Of a stretch of 64,000 bases of DNA, positions 36,504-49,174 are shown in pieces. The first letter of the stretch is position 1, and every line of letters begins with the position of its first letter. The position numbers were made by a program, and so were the translations under genes. This stretch comes from Ottelia alismoides (lineage: Eukaryota; Streptophyta; Magnoliopsida; Alismatales; Hydrocharitaceae): positions 1 through 64,000 of the forward strand of contig JAZKJV010003126.1 of the NCBI GenBank assembly GCA_037367405.1. The letters are read 5' to 3'. Under the pieces are notes generated by a model. The model saw nothing but the letters and a program-made list of their open reading frames with translations, had not been told where the DNA came from and made no database searches.

Positions 36504-39500
36504 TGATGAATATCCATTTCATCACCTTTATTCTATCATTTTGGCCCTAAAAACCTTAGCTAATGCATGTAAGTAGCATTATTTTGTACAGATTAATATA
36601 CATTACTTATTCCATTTATTATGTATAAAATATAGTTTTTAATTCCAAAATTATATGGTAAAGGAAATAAAAGAAAAAGAATAAAATGCAAAGGTATTTT
36701 ATGACCCTAAACCCCGAGACCAAGTCAAGAATTGATTTGGTCGACAAGGAATAAAGTAGGGGGATATAAGGGACAAATACACAATAAAATTCCATTCTTT
36801 TATTCATCAATAAAGCATTTTTGGGACCTATTTTATTATTTATTCACTAAATCAATAAATTTTGTACATGAAAGTTGTATATAAAAATGTATAGAAAAAT
36901 ATAAAAGTGAATTTCCATATAAATAATATACATGTACAAGTTATGCTCAAAATAAAAGGACAAAATCCCAACTTGTCATACCCATATCTCCTAAATAAAA
37001 ACTCAAAATGCATCAAAATCACCTTTATTGTATTTAACTTTTAATGAGTTATTTATGAAGGTAGTTTCATATTTTTGAGTTAAGGTGTGAAAGTTAGGTT
37101 TTGGACCCCTATTGTACCATATACCTGAATAAAATATCTATTTTATTTATTCTTTATAATTTTTATAATTTTATATCTCTATAATTTTGAAAAAATATCA
37201 TTTGTCGTATATATACAGATTTAGAATAGAATAAAACCATAAAGAAAACATAAAAAATACTATATATAAATACATAGATGAAATACATATACTTATACCT
37301 ATATAATATATATCTATATTTACAATAAAAATATATTTATGTATACAAAAATAAGTTGTAAATATATAAAATTTGAAAATAAAATAATAAAATCAAAATA
37401 TAAAACAAATATGAAATAAACAAAACAAAGACGAATATACATATAAATATACCCTTAAAATTTAATTTTGTAAAAAATAAACAAGAAAAAATAAAAATCA
37501 TATTAAATTACTACATAAAATAAAAAATGTTTTTTATTATAAATTAATAAAATCATTTACTATTCTTAATAGCTATTTTCGAATAATAGGGGTTGTTTTG
37601 TCGTGACTTGGTCCTACGTGGACCAATCACATCGCGAGGTCAGTTGACCTCTAGTCAACTGCCTCCCCAGGCGTCTTTGACTTGTGAGGGATATTGAGTC
37701 CCCGCTTTTCTGCCCTTTTTCTCTCTCGATCCATCGAGCCTTTTCATCGTTTCTCCATGCCAAGATCTACCTCAATCATCAATGATCTTCGCCTCATTAC
37801 TGGATCCATTGTACAGAGAGTGAATTCCTCCCAAACCAAGGTCAATAAGGGTGCTGAACTCTGTTTATAAATAATCACTCCCTTCCTCCTTGCATTCTTT
37901 GGAAACGTTCCAAGCCCTAAAGTTAGCCACTCTCGGTCTAGAGTGAATCCCGATAATAGGGGGGATCCCTTGAGGTGTTGGCGTAGTTGAAGGAGAGAGG
38001 TGCAGCCACGGCAGACCTCTGACCGCCCTGCTCCCTGGTCCTCCAACTAGGTATAAGACATACCAACTTTATTTTCTAGGTATATTTTGTTATTGTCTTT
38101 CATTCCCTGCAATTTATTTCATGTTTTAATGTTTGTATTAGCATAGATTAGGATAATTCCTTCGTTGGAGATTTTGAGCTCCGGATGTGTTTCTGCCATA
38201 ACCAACCTCGTTCCGACTTCCACATCTACCCCACTACCTTCCCTACTCATTTCTCCATCTCAGACAGCACCTAATCACCCTTGATTCGCTCTGGATTGAG
38301 GGGTCGAGGTTCCTCTACCACCTCCTCGTCGAACCGCATCGCCCTTCGCCAAATCCACCTCAACCTTCAACAATAACTGCCCAGCTAGATCTACCATTAC
38401 GTCGGCATTTGTCTCTTGTATGAATAGCAGTTGGAAGGGGGCGTCCAAGTCCTGCTCGAGACTCAAAGGACACCTCCAGGAGCAGCATGCTCCAGGGCGC
38501 AACCAGTGATCCCCGTACCATTTTTTGCGTACCAGCTACCAGAAAGACCTCCCGAGCCTATAGAGAAGCTCAACGATGAAGGAGAATCTCGGAGGAGGGA
38601 GGACTCAAGGATCAAAACTCGGAGGTAGGGACCTTCTTACCTGTTCTTTGAGCGAAGCAACAGGCCTTAGATCGAGGAGGCGTCCCAGTTTTGATCGTGG
38701 ATGTTCATCCATCGCCAACTTCATCTGTCGATGGAAACCAGATGTGATCCTGACTGTGGATTGATGAAGCGTTATCAAGCCTTGTCGTGCTGCCACGTAT
38801 ATAAGTGAGATGATATGTGTCGTTGGATAGCATGCATTTGGGGGGTAAATAGCAAATCTAACAACCCCCTTAATTTTTATTTATTTAGTAGTCCTATAGA
38901 TAAATTGTGTAACATAAATAAATTCAAAAATTAAATATGAACCCTTATATTTATTGAAATTGTAAATGGGTCATGTCTAGCTCAGCTCACGTGTAGTCCC
39001 TTGTGAGATGGGCAAATTGCATCTATGCCCTCGTGGATTTTTGTGTTTATATTTAGTCCAATAATTCAAATATGAGTTGTATAATTCTTGAAAAATGGCA
39101 TATATGCCTCTAACATTAATTTTAATTGCAAAAATGCCCTTCCTACTTCATGTATTTTAGGTGCTTGAATTTCATTCATAAAAAATAGCATTCGTGCTCC
39201 AACAATTATGCAAAAATATGGTTAATTGCCTACTAACATGTACTTTAAGTGATATTTTTATTTTTGCATTTCTAGAATTTTAACTATTTTTGAAAAATCA
39301 AATGAGCATGTTTTCCCTATTGAACTTAGAAAAAACCAAAAATAGAAAAATATTTTGAATAATTCCCAAAAATATATGTTGTTTATTATTGTATTTTATA
39401 ACTTCAGACCAAAAACCCCTATAAATAAAAAAATGATAAAAAAGTTAAAAAGTTCTAAAATCCAGTAAAATAGGTGAAAAATCATGAAACATCCAAAAAA

Positions 39501-39960
39501 TATTTATTTTTGTTTCTTATTTTTATTTATGTTATTATCTATCTATTAAAATTGATTTGAACAATTTTGGATTTTATTTGCTATTTTTATTTCTTCAATT
39601 AAATTTTGCCTAATTATTTAATCCATAATTTGGAAGATTTTTTATTTTAAAAATACACAAAATTATGCAAAAATTACACAAAAAATCACATAAAATCAAA
39701 AAAAACATTAGAAAAATATATAAAACCCAAAAACATTTTATTTCATATATTTTTATTATTTTTAGTAGTATTTATATTTATATTACTTCAGAATGTATAT
39801 ATCCTTATATATTCTTATATTATATATTTAAAAAGAAAAGAAAATTAAAAAATTAGAATTATAAAAATAAAAATTATAAAAGTAAAAACGAAAAATATAA
39901 AAAAATAAAATTAATAAAAAATAAAATAAAATACCCACACAAAAAGATAATAAATTGACA
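36504..39960 (+). repeat. Element D 3' LTR (right end uncertain)
   Basis: It starts TGATGAA, 7 nt, TTCATCA. It has a promoter hairpin GTGACTTGGTCC (37603-37614)/GGACCAATCAC (37620-37630) with one bulged C and ACGTGG at the loop, and TATAAATA at 37866-37873. A possible 5' splice site follows at CTAG/GTATAAG (38047-38057). Similarity to the 5' LTR continues through the A-rich zone at 39.2-39.95 kb and then ends. The terminal hairpin and TTCATCA are not found, so this copy is probably truncated. Confidence 0.65.
37603..37630 (+). promoter_or_regulatory. Promoter hairpin of the element D 3' LTR
   Basis: An 11 bp stem with one bulged C around the loop TACGT. It occupies the place of the G-box hairpin of A, B and C, but most of its bases differ. 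Confidence 0.55.
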
Positions 39961-42088
39961 AGAGAAAAGGACGAGTTTTGAGCGTTATTGCCCAATCTAT
40001 CGTTTTCTCCCTACATTCAACCTCTTCATAAGATTACACACTATACACCTTTATTATAGAGTTATAATAAATTTTAACTCCACATTTTTGCTATTCATTG
40101 TTATATTTTATTGGTGGGTTAACTGTTGTTTGATTCACTTTTAGTGAGTGGTCACCTCAACGACAATCTGTCTTCGCTTTCATTTTAGTGAGGATATTTT
40201 AGACCCTCACCAAAAGCGTGTCAACACAACCACACATTAGGTGTCCATTTGCAAGTACTACGTCTTGATTATGGATCCAATCCATGATACTAGTTATGAT
40301 TGAGTATAGTTTTGAGTGGGTTTAGTGAAGGTTATCTGAAATAAGACAATTTGCATTTATTTTTATTAAGGTTATTAATGTTTTAAATCAAAATCATCGC
40401 GCTTTTTATTACCTTGAAAGTCCATTCTCTTTCGAACTTTCAAAGCCTGAAGTATGCTAACCAAAGTACCTCAAGCAAGATCTAGGATCTCCCTTCCACC
40501 TTTGTCAGACTCCAATAATATGAGAAAATATAACTTGGGTGAAGGAAGCATGAACTCTTTCTACCTTGCAAGTCCAACTTGCATTTCCCAATTTGGTCTT
40601 TGAAACTTGAGCCCACCACCCCTAAGGTGACGTTGATCCGTTGTCAATTGAATTATATGTCAATAAGAATAGAACTCACTATGTGCAATCCAATGTTGCC
40701 TCAATTATATGGGGAACAACATTGTGGTCACGATGCATACGATATTACTCTTTCGAGAAACAAAGAGCCTAATCCATGTGTGCATGTACGTCAAAGCTAT
40801 GACTTCGCATAGACATCTCTATCATACAATCCATGGTAAAGGAACCCTTCATGTTGATGGAGACCATGGATGTCATCTTATAATCTCCATATCGTATTCA
40901 AATTTTGATTAACATTTAGAATCATATTCTTATGTTTAATCCTTCCAAGGGAAATCCATCCTTATTAAATATATAATGTGTATATTAATTGAATTATATT
41001 AGTTTAATCATATTAAAATAATCATAAATCCAATGCATCCAACAAGCAATTTAATTTGCTTGATACTACTATATAGTATATACTCTCACATAGTACATAT
41101 TAATTATTCCAATTACTTGTTAGAGTACACCTTAACCACGCATCATGTTATACTTCCTTGAAATAGTTCCAACCAGACACTCAAGTTATTTTGGAAGGGA
41201 GCATTTCCTTGATATGCAAAATGCTAATTAAGAAAGCAAGCTAGCAAATCTAGTCTAGACACCATCTCCATTCTAATTCAGAACAACACAATTGGATTTA
41301 TTGTACTAAGAGGTTTCGTCGATCATATGTAATTGATGATCAGCATGATAATATATAATTATCATTCAGAAATTTAGGCATCCAAAAATATTTGTATTGA
41401 TCCTAAATTTCTAGTCATATCAAGCAATCACATTGTTTTGCATGGAAATGGTTGAACTACAACAATTGTAGTTTCCAATTTAGGGTTTGTCATGAAATAA
41501 TCATTCATAAGTTGTTTTTTGTCAATTATTTCTCTAAATAAGTGATAAAACAATTAATTGAGTTAAATTTATAATTTTCTTGATTTATTTTAAGTGGTAA
41601 ACACATTTTTAAGCATCATCAAGATGATCTAATCATCTTCCGATCCATTCCCATTAAATATCACATATCTAGGACAAATAGAGTCAGAATCACGCGAAAT
41701 AAATTCAGACATTTTTCTGCCTTAATTATTAGCATATTTAATGTATTTATAATACATTTTATTATCAGAAAATAGTAACTAAAAATCATTTAATTACATA
41801 TCCAAGTTTACATGAAAAAACAACAACACTGCGGGAACTTATTGATTTTAAAAAGATGCTCGTTTGATGCCAATAATTGGAAAAGTTTTTGGGCATATAT
41901 TTAGACATTATAAATACATTTTAGTATCCAAAAAAATCTTTCAAATGGGCCACAAACAGTAGCTTTTTCATAAGAACAAAAAAATAATACGAAAAAGCAT
42001 ATACGCAAAAACAACAAGTCCATGTGCATCCGATATCCAAAACCTTGTTCCCTTAGGATTTGGATCTCATCCAAGATAATTTATCAAG
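39961..42088 (-). other. Degenerate minus-strand Copia-like interior or LTR debris
   Basis: No frame of gag or pol could be recognised. The orientation is deduced from the primer site at 42089-42100, which points left. The segment 39961-40250 may be unrelated flanking DNA. It holds short frames at 40579-40912 only. Confidence 0.35.
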
Positions 42089-42100
42089 GCTCTAATACCA
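42089..42100 (-). other. Copia-type primer-binding site, minus strand
   Basis: GCTCTAATACCA is the reverse complement of TGGTATTAGAGC, one base away from the initiator-Met tRNA primer site TGGTATCAGAGC used by many plant Copia elements. The LTR then starts at TGAATGGATGAG (42103). Confidence 0.6.
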
Positions 42101-42102
42101 CA

Positions 42103-42403
42103 TGAATGGATGAGATTTAATAAAAAAATTGACTTACACAGCACAGAAGCATGGAGATCACACCATATGTGATCTAGGTGAACTAGTCATACAAGTCGAC
42201 GAGGCAGCGGAATTTAAAAAAAAATTAATGAAACCACATGACATGGGAAATATTCCAATGATGTTTCATCTTGATCACAAACAAGTATTATGGTTACCTC
42301 TTGTAGCATGATCACGATCCTCGTGTCTCTAAATGAAGAGACCTCTTGTCTCAAGTTAGATCCGACGTAGGCAGCACTTGCATGTGCATGGATGAGACAC
42401 ATG
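42103..42403 (-). repeat. Copia-like LTR, first part (split by element C)
   Basis: It follows the minus-strand primer site and starts with TG. It is cut at 42403 by element C. The likely continuation is 54262-55600, which has the look of a long Copia LTR. Confidence 0.45.
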
Positions 42404-45400
42404 TGATGAATCCACGATTCATCATACTAAAAGATGAAAATAGAGATTCTTTTCCGAGTAATTAGTTCCATTTCATCATTTATTCCAAATTTTTACCATT
42501 CATGCACTTAGAATTAATAACCTCAAACGACTTCCATTGTGTACGTATTACTAACAAGATTAAAGGAAAAATAAAAAAATTACTAACTCAAATAATTGGC
42601 CCGTGAGATAAAACTCTAGTTTCAGACAGATAGACTAAAATGCTCATATCTTCCTCAAACAATGTTCGATTTAGGTTTAAAAATAATACATATTCAAAGA
42701 CCTTCAAAACAAGACCAATTTCATAAAAATCGGAGCTCGTATGTGAAAGTTGGGTTTTGGGCCTCTTTTGCGCATTTTTTGTTTCAGTTGTTTTGATCTG
42801 ATATTTTATGTACATAATTAAAACTGTTTTTTTATTTATTTTTCATTTATATTCTTTGATGAAAGTTTTATTAAAATGCACAAAAATCTAAATTCAGAAT
42901 GAGACTGAAATCAAAGAATCTGACCAAACCCGATCATCCCTTGAGAGTCCGTACAACTATCTCACTTTTTCAACTTTATTTTATTTCCCTATTTTCTTAT
43001 TTAATAAAAAATCCAAAAAATAGATTAATGTGTAAATATTTTTCTTTAATTTTATCGTAATTTTCTTAATTTTTCTCTTCATTAAAAATCACAAAAAAAT
43101 TACTAAACCCAAAAAATCAAGGTATTTTATGTACATAGAGTACCCAAAAATATCGCTTTGTACAGATGACATCTTTTGCTCTTGTCCCCTTCATGAAAGT
43201 TGTAGATCTCATCGAGACAAGCAATGTTTATGTTGAGCATTTTTTGATCCGACGTCTTCTGTTATTTTTTTATTTTTTATCATATTTAATTTTCAAATTT
43301 TTTTAGAGCGACACGTGACGCCTCTTGGGGCTGCCACATGTCACCCCACCCTTCTCTCTCTCACTCTCACTCTCTCTCTCTCTTCACCTTCAAACTCACG
43401 TGCAGCGTACATGAGGACTTTTCCTCCTCATGCGTCAACCAACTTCCTCTTCCACCCAATCTCTTGTGCGCCTACACCGACCCCCCACTATCCTCTCCGC
43501 TCTACAACCTCTGGCCTAATGACCAACCCTCTACCGGCCGCCACCCCCTTATCTCCTCCTTATCCTCCTCGCCACTGCATCGTTATCTCCACCTCGACTC
43601 TACTATAAAAGCTACCCCCGGCGAGTGGAACGATCATTCGCCAAATCCGAAGTGAAAGAGAGAGTTTGAGAGAGAGAGGCCCGTGACAGGGGCCTCTCTT
43701 CTCCGGCGATTATCCTCTGGCGAGATCCAACCTAGCTTCGAGGCCTTGGTCGACCTCTTGAGGTGAGAACTAAGGAGGAGAGGCCTCATTCCTCCTCCGA
43801 TCCTTGGCGAAATAACTCCCCATTTCCCTCTTTGATTTTTTTCCCTTTTTCCTCTGTTTTCTCGCATTTTCCATGTTTTCTAAATCGCAACCATCAGCCT
43901 ACTTCACCTCTGCTTAGCCGACCATCCTCCTACGCCCCTCGCCAGTTGCTGCACCCTCTGTCATCTCCCGCACACAGCAGCCTCGTCTCCTGAAGCTCTG
44001 CCAATAGGCCGCTCCCTACCGTGCAAGCTCACCATCCCCTCCAGTGCCCTCGCGCCACCACCGGGGGCTACCTTCCTCCACGCCATGACTTGCTGCCAGA
44101 ATTTGCTTCGGCGTCTACGTCAGCCTCTTCAACAAGCAACCGCCACACTAGTGGCATGTAGCATCGTCCTCATGCAGCCCTTCCACCGAGCAGCAGCCCG
44201 ACCTCTATGTCAACCTGTGCACCGCTTCGTTCCATAGACTCCATCGTTCTGGACTCAAGATCCCCAGGAGGTCACGTGCTCCTCACGTGACACTTGGGAA
44301 CATTTGCGTGGAAGCCTCTGATAGTCCGCATATTTACAACTATACCCCGAAGAGCCACATGCACAGCATGTGACTACAGGAAAAACTACAGAAACACCCC
44401 CCGAAAATTCAGATATCTGAAGAACCCCGCCTCTTAACTGACGTCAAAAGCACGTGTGGTGCACCCTCCCAGCTGGGCAAATTACATTCATGCACCTGAA
44501 GGTATAAATAATTGCATATAAGTCCAATCTACATTTTCTTATTTTATTTCTTTTCTCTGTATTTGCATTTAGATACATGTGTTTGGACTTTAATTTGAAC
44601 CTCATTTTGGCATCTTTTTATTATTTATAAAATTGCATTTTGTTCCTCAATTAATTCTCTACATTGTGGCATGCTCATGATATTTTTATTCTCTGTGGTT
44701 AATTAATTAATTATTATTGATAAAAATTGCATATTTTACCTAGTCAGTGCTTAGAAATTCATATTTAATCAACCACAGCTCCAAAAATTACCAAAAATGC
44801 AAGGATCATAGAATTAATTGTTAATAACATTGTGCCCAAAAAGAATTGCATTTTCACATAGATTTCTCTATAAAAATCTTTTTGTGCATTTCACTAATTA
44901 ATTTTAATAGGTATTAAACCCAATATTTTTAGGATCTAGAATTTTTCTGAGATAGTTCACTTAGTGAAATATCTTAAACAATTTATTTCCTGAAAATAAG
45001 TAGATTTAATATTTATTAAAATTGATTATTGAAAATCTCATTATTTGCATTTAATTAATCGTAGAATATTCATTTTGTATCCAAAAATTCCAAAAACAAT
45101 ACAATAGTCTAATTTCATCCTATTTCACATTTTGGCCAAGTTTGAGGATTTTTGAAATTCATTTGATCGAAATTTACATTTTAGTCCCCGGACATTATTA
45201 AAATTGCACATCGTGCATTTATTGCATTAAAAAATGAAGAAATACCTCTCCGAAAATCTAAATTCTAGATCAACTTTAAACCAACCTAAGGAGAAAGTGT
45301 CCTCCCTGAGTTCGACCTTAGAACTTACCAAGTAAAAAAATATAATTTGACCGCTTGCTTTAATTAACACATTAATTTAGCGATTTTTGATTAACCCTGA

Positions 45401-45476
45401 ATTGCCCTCCTGTAATGAAATTCAAACAATTAATCGTTAATTCGATTAATTAAGGGGGTAATTTCACAGTTTGTCA
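42404..45476 (+). repeat. Element C 5' LTR
   Basis: It starts with a 9 bp palindrome TGATGAATC, CAC, GATTCATCA and ends TTTGTCA. The TGTAGATCTCATCGAGACAAG block is at 43200, G-box arms GACACGTG (43310-43317)/CACATGTC (43334-43341), TATA box TATAAAA at 43604-43610. The 3' hairpin CTTAG/CCAAG (45317-45332) has one mismatch that is absent in the 3' LTR. Confidence 0.85.
43604..43610 (+). promoter_or_regulatory. TATA box of the element C 5' LTR
   Basis: TATAAAA followed by GCTACCCCCG. The 3' LTR has the same box at 52284-52290 followed by GCTGCCCCCG. Confidence 0.6.
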
Positions 45477-45478
45477 AA

Positions 45479-45496
45479 TGGCGTCGTTGTCAGGGA
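45479..45496 (+). other. tRNA-Asp primer-binding site of element C
   Basis: TGGCGTCGTTGTCAGGGA lies 2 nt after the LTR. It matches the intact site of element A at 15 of 18 positions, and all three changes are C-to-T or G-to-A. Confidence 0.8.
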
Positions 45497-45863
45497 GGTA
45501 CAAATAGGTTGTTTTTAAGAAAATCAAGTTTTTAGGTTTTCCATCCCCGGGTAGACTGACCCCCGGTCTTCTTCTATTTATTTCCTTTTTTCAATATTTT
45601 TATTTCTTTTATTTTTGTATATTTTCCTGTGAATATCTCTGTAATATTCGATCTTCTATTTTTTATGCGAGGTACCCTGTAACTCGGAGCGATCTTCTTG
45701 TAGATCGACGCATCTTGGAGCGATCGGATACATGCCATTTTTTTTATTTTTGGATAGAGAGTATCTTTAATTTTTAATTAATTGCTAATTTCCAGCGGTT
45801 CCCGATCGGATTCTCGCATGTGTAAAGAGATTGAACATTTTTCTGTGGTGTGTCGGCATGTTT

Positions 45864-45881
45864 CACCCTCCGATGAGGGTG
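45864..45881 (+). promoter_or_regulatory. Conserved leader hairpin of element C
   Basis: CACCCTC, CGAT, GAGGGTG: a perfect 7 bp stem with a four-base loop, the counterpart of 9477-9494 in B. Confidence 0.55.
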
Positions 45882-46530
45882 GGGTCCGACTTGAGTGGTT
45901 CATAGTCCTAGGATTGCACTGCGACTATTAGAGATACTAGGATTGTCTGTGCTCGAAGGACTAGGACCACAATGCACTTAATTATGCGTACTAGATTCAT
46001 TTAGCCAAATTAATTTGCTCTATCACTCGCTAATAGAAATTCTTGTTCTTGGTGTGATTTCTTGTGCATGCATTAGATTTATTTTTCTAGGAAAATTTCA
46101 ATTTTGTTTAGCATATTGCACGAAGATTATGAGGAAGCATTGTAAGTATCTCTGACTCTGCATTCATCATCATGTTTCCCGTTGTACAGCTTTTTCGATT
46201 CTCCCTCGGTTTTCATTCACATATGAATAAAGGAAATTGGAATCCCCGTGTAGACATGCAATGATCCCCACTCAAATTCAAAGTGATAACCAAATTAAAA
46301 CAAGAGGACGGCTAACATTATTGATTAATTTAAATCGGATAAAATTGAATATATTGTTTTCGGGAGAGCAACCCCATCATTGTTTGATTTTACTGCAAGT
46401 GAGGGTACATAGAGTGTGTATACACCCTAAGATAGAGCCCAAATCCCCGCCTTCCATATCAACGTACCCCGCTTATAGTGAATATCACAGGCTGAAGTAT
46501 TTGATGTTCAACTGACCAGCACCAAGTATC

Positions 46531-46785
46531 CTATGCTTGCTTCGGCAAGTAGATAGGGGTGAAGCAGTGATTCGATGCGAAAAGTTGCTTAATAACCCCC
46601 CAGGGCAAAGTCACAAGCCTTGTCATCCTCCGCCTACTTCGATATGTAGATAGGGGTAGGTCCCTGGACCTCATCGGTATTAACCGAGTAAGCTGGTGAT
46701 AGGAGCTAAGAGAAGAAGAGCATTGGTATCTTAGGCGACAGGTTAAATAGGGGAGATACAACCGGTATAGAGCCGACTCCCCTAT
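46531..46785 (+). promoter_or_regulatory. Leader hairpins with ATAGGGG motifs
   Basis: Hairpin 1 is CTTGC, TTCG, GCAAG (46536-46549), a C(UUCG)G tetraloop in RNA, followed by TAGATAGGGGT. Hairpin 2 is CTAC...GTAG (46634-46649) followed by ATAGGGGTAGG. In the third, ATAGGGGAG (46747-46755) is itself an arm and pairs perfectly with CTCCCCTAT (46777-46785). Confidence 0.5.
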
Positions 46786-46873
46786 AGGCCATCATGTAAT
46801 CCTTGCTAACTTTGCTTGAAAATCACACTTAAAATCAACCAGATTAATCGGGCCCATCTTCGGGTCCTTCACT

Positions 46874-48067
46874 GTGTTGAGTTGGCAAATTCGGGGTTTG
46901 TATTTGTGTATTGAATTGTGTGACAGCGCACTTGAACACACAGATCATGGTTTTGCAAAGCTTCTTCCCATTCCATTCGAAGATGTTAAAATTTTAGAAT
47001 TCATACTTAGACTCGATGGGTCGTGCTTACATGACAAAATCCCAATCTTCGTATCCATATTATTTTCAAAGAAACCCTCTCTTTGAGGTAGTCTCTCCCC
47101 AGCCATCATTTTCACGCACTCACCTACCCTTGGTTGAAACATTAAGATACGAACTGCTCACAGAACCGGTCATGTTCTATGAAGACACAATGAAGCGAGC
47201 GGATTCTAGGATGAATATAGGTGTAACTAACTTTGATAGAGGAACACAATTCCCGATTACGTATGAAAAATCATTGTTTGAACCATCCTCTACTCGGGAT
47301 AACTCACAGCCCGAGTATGACCAATTTTCCTTTGACCACAAAGATGACACCTAAAGTCAAGGAAATATGACTCATGACCAAACCTTAATCACAGAGACTG
47401 ACTATATCTCGGTTCAGGAGAAAATGCTAATGTTGTGGCTTACCGAGCTTAGTCACTCAAATTCAATTCATGAGACGATAATGGATGACATAGCTCGGAT
47501 CAATAAGAGGACCAAGGTTTTGACTGAACAATTTGATAATGTCATCAGAATAGTCAAAGACATGATCATCAACTAAGAGGAATCAAGATGATCACAGAGC
47601 GAACCCAAAACTCATCATGTGCCTGAGTTCCACACACAAATACCACAGACCATTGACCCTCCTACTGACTTTAGTGAAAATTCTAAAAAAATAAAAAATC
47701 GGAAAATTCAAAAAAATTGGACAACATCAATATCGAAGCATTTTGCAAAAATCTGATCTTAGAGCTATCATTATTCAAGGCCATAGAGTATGTTCTTGAT
47801 CATGAGAGATTTGTGAAGAGTCTATTATCACCTAAGAAGACGGGAAAGAAAAGATCTCGAACTGAATATCATTTAACTACCATGGTCGGTTCAATGGTGC
47901 TGGCACAAATAAACAAGGTCCAGAAAGTTAAACGGTTGACCAAGATGACTTGTGAAATTGATAATATTGATTTTAATAATGTCTGGATTGACGACGATTC
48001 TACACTAATTATCCTCCCGAAGTTCGTGTTTGACAGACTCGAACTCGGACCGCTCAGAAAGACCTGA
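46874..48067 (+). pseudogene. gag/protease-like frame of element C, N-terminal part
   Basis: Open pieces: 46874-47086, 47016-47354, 47367-47576 (same frame as the previous piece, one stop between) and 47717-48067. The 47367-47576 piece looks coiled-coil forming (LTELSHSNSIHETIMDDIAR). The last piece has the pre-protease linker (FKAIEYVLDHERFVKSLL and a KKTGKKRSR basic run) and the first half of the protease (LIILPKFVFDRLELGPLRKT). The catalytic site reads D-D-D-S at 47990-48001 instead of D-[ST]-G. The frame is disrupted by stops and at least one shift. Confidence 0.65.
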
Positions 48068-49118
48068 GTGATCGTTTAGTTTCCTGACCGATCCACAAAA
48101 GACTAAGAGGAATATTTTCTGTCTCCATTAATTTCCAAGGTGTCACACATAGAGTGGACTTTATTGTTCTGGGCATTGAACATCGAGGAGATTTATTTGA
48201 GTCTCCCATTATTTTGAGAAAGCTGTTTCTGGCTTCCACCAAAGCGATTGCTAACTGCGAGACTTAGGACATTATATTCCCGAACCCAAACCCAATTGAT
48301 CAGAATCTCGAGGGCACATCAAATCCGGAGACAACCGAACAAGAAACCAACAGCCGTGACATAGAAGAATCCTCATATACCCAAACCTCTCCACTTATCA
48401 TAGACACAAACGAAGGAGAGATATCCTATGAAATGGCTGACGAGACTACAAAGGTGTATGAAATCAACCAAGAAACATCCGATTCACCACACTCGAACAA
48501 GGTTATGTCAGATCTCCTTGAGTCCACACACGCAAAGCCAACAGAGAGCAAATACTCAGGACGTGTGCTGACTTTATAGGAATATTACAATTTATATGAA
48601 GACTCATCTGATAAGGAACCTATGGTCAGTACCTCACACATAATACCTCCTGAACCGACGAAGAATGTCACTTCCAATATTTTGGAAAAAGTATCTCCTA
48701 AGGATTACTCATCAGGTTCGGAGGATGTGAGCAACATGAAAGAGCCCAGTTCAGAGAATCTGGAGCTTGATCGAAACAAGAAGTTATACGTCGATCCACA
48801 TTGGACTTTCCCTGTCCCTCTCTATTATTCTTCTAAGGTGACTCCCCTGGTCCCATTCAATACACCGAAACAATTCATTATGACCAGACGGACACTTGTT
48901 CATCTGAATATTCAGAGGAATGAAAGATTGACCGTAAAACTGAGTGGACTTTGAGAAAAAAGCTCAAAAATAAAAATAGTTGTAGTAACATGACATTTAA
49001 TTATTATTATTCTGATACGGGCTCCGATGATGGATGGGAATCTTCTTATTCATCTTCTTCCAATCACTATTCCCTGCCACCACATGCTTTAAAAATGATC
49101 AGCCCTAAACCGCCTTGA
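48068..49118 (+). pseudogene. gag/protease-like frame of element C, C-terminal part
   Basis: In a shifted frame from about 48106 come the protease second half (FQGVTHRVDF, SPIILRKLFLAS, KAIANCET), an acidic and Ser/Thr-rich stretch, and a 110-codon piece (48622-48954). A final frame change leads to the conserved end SDDGWESS (49023-49046), a Ser-rich run and a YSLPPHA-containing tail with stop TGA at 49116-49118. Element B ends with the same motifs. No pol domain follows; the hairpin array starts within 60 bases. Confidence 0.6.
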
Positions 49119-49174
49119 CCATCCGCCACTCTTTCCCCGGCCCCCGTCAGTTCCCTTATACATTTTCTTCCTAC

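Larger units (their letters stand above)
3352..39960 (+). mobile_element. Element D: non-autonomous Athila-like LTR retrotransposon, interrupted and internally duplicated
   Basis: The 5' LTR runs 3352-5777 and resumes at 26468-27788 after the insertion of element B (with A inside it). The interior is 27789-36503 and the 3' LTR begins at 36504. The start of the 5' LTR (TGATAATC, then TTTCATCATC) matches the start of the 3' LTR (TGATGAATATCC, then TTTCATCACC). The interior lacks any recognisable pol gene and has a 4.2 kb tandem duplication. The 3' LTR loses similarity to the 5' LTR near 39.96 kb, so the right end is uncertain. The two LTRs differ far more than the two duplicated internal copies, so D is old and the duplication is later. 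Confidence 0.7.
45497..46873 (+). other. Element C leader
   Basis: Non-coding. It shares the GCGAGGTACCC and GACGCATCTT blocks and the CACCCTC hairpin with B. From 46531 to 46785 it has three ATAGGGG motifs tied to inverted repeats, described separately. Confidence 0.65.

Noticed and set aside
40579..40912. Frames considered as Copia gag or pol
   Set aside because: They are on the plus strand, opposite to the direction implied by the primer site, and have no family motif.
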